Assembly (NCBI GenBank): GCA_944375795.1
Contig: CALWAU010000124.1
Span: 1-35,289 of the forward strand
From: an uncultured Clostridia bacterium
GTDB lineage: Bacteria; Bacillota; Clostridia; Christensenellales; Borkfalkiaceae
Length of the DNA stretch: 35,289 nt
Reading direction: 5' to 3'
Shown: positions 33,305 to 35,289 of the stretch, piece after piece
How positions within the stretch are numbered: the first letter of the stretch is position 1
Layout: every line of letters begins with the position of its first letter
The notes under the pieces: generated by a model
Told to the model about the DNA's origin: nothing
Seen by the model: only the letters and a program-made list of their open reading frames with translations
Database searches by the model: none
Made by a program: the position numbers and the translations under genes

Positions 33305-33379
33305 CCGTATGGGGATCTTGACTCGTAAAAGTCGTGTGGGCAAAATTCCGCTTTCGGGAAAAACGGGGCATCCGCGCGC

Positions 33380-34081
33380 CTACCGCCGCAGCCAGCGCAG
33401 CGCCTCCCGAAAAAATGCCGCCTCCGTCTCCGTGCGGACAAAAGAGATGTCCGCCTGCGGACAAAAGCTGCGCACGCTTTGACACAGCAGCATATTCTGC
33501 TCGGCGCGGCAGGGCTTTTCCTCCCCGCGGCAGACCAGAAGCATGCGGGAAAAAGATGTCTCCGGCCCGACATAGAACAGGGGCGCGTATTCGTCTATTC
33601 TCTGCAATCTCGGGTCGTAGCCCTGTTCGTATTTTATGACACTGCCGTGAGAAGCCATCTGTCCGCCCTCGAGCATCCATCCCGAAATTTCCCCGGGATC
33701 CGTCCCGGCCGCCGACAGCCAGCGTCCGTTCAGCGCCAGCATCGCCGCGAGCCATGCGCCCGCAGCCCGGCCCGCGACAATTATCTCGCCGCTCCCCTGC
33801 CACCCGCGCAGCCTCTCGCGGACGAATGACACCGCCTCCGCCGCGTCGTACAGATATTCGGGATATTTCGCTTCGGGATACAGCCGGTAATTGGCCGAAA
33901 CGAAAGCGTATCCCGCCCGCACGAAACGCTCGGCAAGTCCGCTTCCCGCCCCTTCCGCCTTATCGCCGCCCTCCAATCCGCCGCCGTGAAACCAGACGAT
34001 GCAGGGAAAGCGCTCCGTTTCGGGAATATAGGCGTCCAGCCGATTCCGATGATTGTATCTGATCCCTATAAGGGTTTTCAT
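33380..34081 (-). CDS. Alpha/beta-hydrolase fold protein lacking the nucleophile serine
   Basis: A 233-residue protein of the BD-FAE/carboxylesterase type by fold: DAYIPE, the oxyanion motif VWFHGGGLEGGDK (residues 29-41) and SANYRLYPEAKYPEYLYDA (62-80). The nucleophile elbow, normally GxSxG, reads GRAAG (104-108) with Ala106 in place of Ser. The expected C-terminal His region reads FVRTETEAAFF with no His. It is therefore probably not an active esterase and may bind a ligand or act structurally. Its ATG overlaps the stop of a 28-codon ORF (ATGA), and ACGGAGG lies 12 nt upstream. Last gene of an operon of small unknown proteins. Confidence 0.75.
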   Translation of the reverse strand: MKTLIGIRYNHRNRLDAYIPETERFPCIVWFHGGGLEGGDKAEGAGSGLAERFVRAGYAFVSANYRLYPEAKYPEYLYDAAEAVSFVRERLRGWQGSGEIIVAGRAAGAWLAAMLALNGRWLSAAGTDPGEISGWMLEGGQMASHGSVIKYEQGYDPRLQRIDEYAPLFYVGPETSFSRMLLVCRGEEKPCRAEQNMLLCQSVRSFCPQADISFVRTETEAAFFREALRWLRR

Positions 34082-34164
34082 GGATGGTCAAAACCTCCGT
34101 AAAACATTTCCGAACGGAGGGCCGGAAAATGTTTTCTCGTTCTTTTTTCGATAAAATCGGTCAT
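34078..34164 (-). CDS. Possible 28-residue ORF joined by ATGA overlaps on both sides
   Basis: Begins MTDFIEKRTRKHFPALRS and ends GFDHP. Its ATG overlaps the TGA of the cysteine-rich gene and its TGA overlaps the ATG of the hydrolase gene. It could be a real microprotein or simply a device that carries ribosomes across the gap. An inverted repeat of ACATTTTCCG with CGGAAATGT lies within it. No family is recognisable. Confidence 0.35.
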   Translation of the reverse strand: MTDFIEKRTRKHFPALRSEMFYGGFDHP

Positions 34165-34409
34165 TCGGCGTTTTTCGGATGCAGGCAACGCCATAAACCG
34201 CCCTTTTCCGCCGCATATCGGCAATTGCGGCAGACGTTTCCGACGGGGACAAATTCGTGCAGATGCTCGGCCTCTGTCCCGAACGGAAGGCCGCACGCGG
34301 CGCATACCCCTTTGGAACAGCCGTATCCCGGCGTGACGGGCAGCCCGCCCCTCCGCTTACCCGCCTTGTCCGCCTCCCTCCCGAAAGGCTTCTTTTCCCT
34401 TTTCTTCAT
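34161..34409 (-). CDS. Small cysteine-rich (zinc-ribbon-like) protein
   Basis: An 82-residue protein with a basic N-terminus (MKKREKKPFGREADKAGKR). CAACG and VCRNCRY, plus RCLHP, give Cys-x2-Cys pairs suited to binding one or two zinc ions; a further Cys is in YGCSKG and two His in EHLHEF. I do not recognise the family. GGAGG lies 8 nt before the ATG. Third gene of a compact operon whose other members are also small and unknown. Confidence 0.7.
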   Translation of the reverse strand: MKKREKKPFGREADKAGKRRGGLPVTPGYGCSKGVCAACGLPFGTEAEHLHEFVPVGNVCRNCRYAAEKGGLWRCLHPKNAE

Positions 34410-34433
34410 AATCCGCGCCTCCGGTTTGTTTCT

Positions 34434-34625
34434 TTACCGCCCCGCCGAAAAATCAAAAAGCGCCTCTTTTTCGACGCGGCCGCCCTCCGGAACGTCTTCG
34501 TGGCTCTCCTCGCCGCCTTCGCCCGGATACATCAAAAAATACATTTTCGCTTCCTCCGGCGTCATAGAGATACCGTTTTCGCAAAACAGACGGGAAATCT
34601 CCTCCGCCGACAGCCAATTTTTCAA
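34434..34625 (-). CDS. Small hypothetical protein sharing a motif with its upstream neighbour
   Basis: About 63 residues: an N-terminal helical part LSAEEISRLFCENGISMTPE followed by an acidic tail (EGGEESHEDVPEGG). TTG at 34625 is preferred as start because AGGAGG lies 9 nt before it; an ATG at 34658 has no good ribosome-binding site. Its first 30 residues align with the C-terminal half of the 86-residue protein encoded just upstream (shared pattern EE, LF, E, GI, T, E, K). Function unknown. Confidence 0.6.
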   Translation of the reverse strand: MKNWLSAEEISRLFCENGISMTPEEAKMYFLMYPGEGGEESHEDVPEGGRVEKEALFDFSAGR

Positions 34626-34691
34626 ATTTCCCGCCCTCCTCTGTTTGATCCGTCGCATTTTCGGACAAAAGAACTTTCCTTCTCGTTCCGT

Positions 34692-34952
34692 TCAATGCGT
34701 TTTTTCTTCCTCTGCAACCAATATGCAATCCATCTGTCTGCGCAGAAGCAACAGCTTTTTCAGCTCCGGCCCCGTCAGAAATATCCCCGCCTCCCGAAAG
34801 AGCAGAAGCATTTCCTCCGTATACTCCTCTTTCGTCATGTCGGAAATCCTTCCCGCCAATCCGTCCAGGCCATCTTTCAGTCGTTTGTCGCCGTCCACGG
34901 CCATGTTGAACACCGCAACGTCCTCAAACCCCAACATTTTATCCTCTTTCAT
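34692..34952 (-). CDS. Small hypothetical helical protein
   Basis: An 86-residue acidic, helical protein starting MKEDKMLGFEDVAVFNMAVD, with no signal peptide. Its C-terminal half (TKEEYTEEMLLLFREAGIFL then TGPELKKLLLLRRQ) shares the LFxExGIxxTxxExK pattern with the next gene product. First gene of the operon; GGAGGG lies about 12 nt before the ATG. I do not recognise the family. Confidence 0.65.
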   Translation of the reverse strand: MKEDKMLGFEDVAVFNMAVDGDKRLKDGLDGLAGRISDMTKEEYTEEMLLLFREAGIFLTGPELKKLLLLRRQMDCILVAEEEKTH

Positions 34953-35001
34953 CTTCTCACTTTCCCTCCTATCCGGGCCTTGTGCCTTTATCGTACCTTA
35001 T

Positions 35002-35030
35002 ATTATACCCGTCCGGACAAAAAAAATAAA
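35002..35030 (-). promoter_or_regulatory. Promoter of the small-protein operon
   Basis: TATAAT (complement 35002-35007) with a weak -35 TTTATT 17 bp upstream. The AT-rich stretch above it (35021-35034) may help as an UP-like element. Confidence 0.5.
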
Positions 35031-35070
35031 TTTTCCGCGCGAAACCGCCGTTTTTTTGCGCGAATGGGAG

Positions 35071-35146
35071 TAACTATCCCCCACTAAAGTGGGGGCTTTA
35101 AGAATCGCCCTAAAGGGCATGAATACCGGCTCGGTGCTTAAGCACC
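35071..35146 (-). mobile_element. Probable right end of an IS200/IS605-type element (hairpin cluster)
   Basis: A run of hairpins: CCCCCACT/AGTGGGGG (35078-35095), GCCC/GGGC (35107-35118), ACCG/CGGT (35125-35135) and the palindrome GGTGCTTAAGCACC (35133-35146). A terminal hairpin of this CCCCACT..AGTGGGG type, preceded by CTTAAAG on the minus strand, resembles right ends of tnpB-bearing IS200/IS605 elements. There the terminal region is also transcribed as the guide (omega/re) RNA. The transposase gene would lie beyond the window. Called by appearance only. Confidence 0.45.
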
Positions 35147-35186
35147 ACCACAAAACTGCCTGCCGCACTTGGGGCAAGCCTTTATT

Positions 35187-35289
35187 TTATTTCCTTCTTG
35201 AATTATCTTTCTTGGTCGTATGTGATTTCAGCCATTTCTCAAACGGGTCGTAATATTCCACCATGCTGATTTGGGCTGAAATCACATCT
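35187..35289 (-). CDS. C-terminal end of a protein cut by the window edge
   Basis: The last 33 codons of a minus-strand frame: DVISAQISMVEYYDPFEKWL followed by a short basic tail ending DNSRRK. The tail fits a nucleic-acid-binding protein. It ends 41 bp before the hairpin cluster, so it may be the transposase or TnpB-like protein of that element, but no diagnostic motif is inside the window. Another frame encodes KACPKCGRQFCGG just after this stop, which may be chance. Confidence 0.4.
   Translation of the reverse strand, partial: DVISAQISMVEYYDPFEKWLKSHTTKKDNSRRK
35220..35287. repeat. 14-bp perfect inverted repeat in the truncated frame
   Basis: ATGTGATTTCAGCC (35220-35233) and GGCTGAAATCACAT (35274-35287), separated by 40 bp. 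It lies inside the coding frame and could form a stem in a structured 3' RNA. Confidence 0.6.

Overview
The window looks like chromosomal DNA of an anaerobic, GC-rich Bacillota, most likely a gut-type Clostridia. The evidence is a two-domain acyl-CoA dehydratase activase with its HgdB-like partner, a folate ECF S-component behind a tetrahydrofolate riboswitch, a BspA-type cell-surface repeat protein, FeoAB, and sigma-A type promoters (TTGaca-17-TATAAT) in front of most operons. The family cannot be fixed from the sequence alone. Nearly all genes are on the minus strand. The plus-strand ones are the DUF421/DUF4363 pair, a small HIRAN-like gene and an aldose-1-epimerase-like gene. No tRNA, rRNA or CRISPR array was seen.

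Layout. 1-875: folT with its THF riboswitch. 931-1988: a DUF421 (YetF-like) membrane protein and a DUF4363 partner. 2016-6951: operon of a CoA-dehydratase activase, an HgdB-like subunit and a GNAT. 7041-9291: a small membrane protein, then a UDP-sugar pyrophosphorylase with a small helical protein. 9330-11476: a small orphan gene, and a CNNM/CorC-type transporter preceded by a leader ORF and terminator that look like an attenuator. 11536-13427: secreted BspA-like protein. 13564-15808: aldo/keto reductase, MerR-like and LysR regulators.

15959-24400 is a complete phosphate module, transcribed pstS > fused pstC-pstA > pstB > phoU > Na/Pi cotransporter > PhoB-like regulator > PhoR-like kinase. 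TTTACA boxes precede pstS, and a second promoter precedes the Na/Pi-phoB-phoR part. Scavenging ABC transport, low-affinity symport, the PhoU signalling protein and the two-component system are thus in one block.

24660-27346: aldose-1-epimerase-like gene facing a GNAT-RdgB fusion and a YfcE phosphodiesterase. 27361-32507: feoA-feoB-rluA-zntA metal-transport cluster, with a FeoB whose guanine-specificity motif is degenerate. 32583-33238: sugar O-acetyltransferase. 33272-35030: an operon of three or four very small unknown proteins ending in an alpha/beta-hydrolase that has lost its nucleophile serine. 35071-35289: hairpin-rich DNA and a cut-off reading frame resembling the right end of an IS200/IS605-type element.

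The most interesting candidates are the leader-ORF attenuator on the CNNM gene, the small-protein/pseudo-hydrolase operon, the GNAT-RdgB fusion with an internal ribosome-binding site on an apparently leaderless message, the degenerate FeoB G-domain, and the possible TnpB-type guide-RNA end at the right edge.
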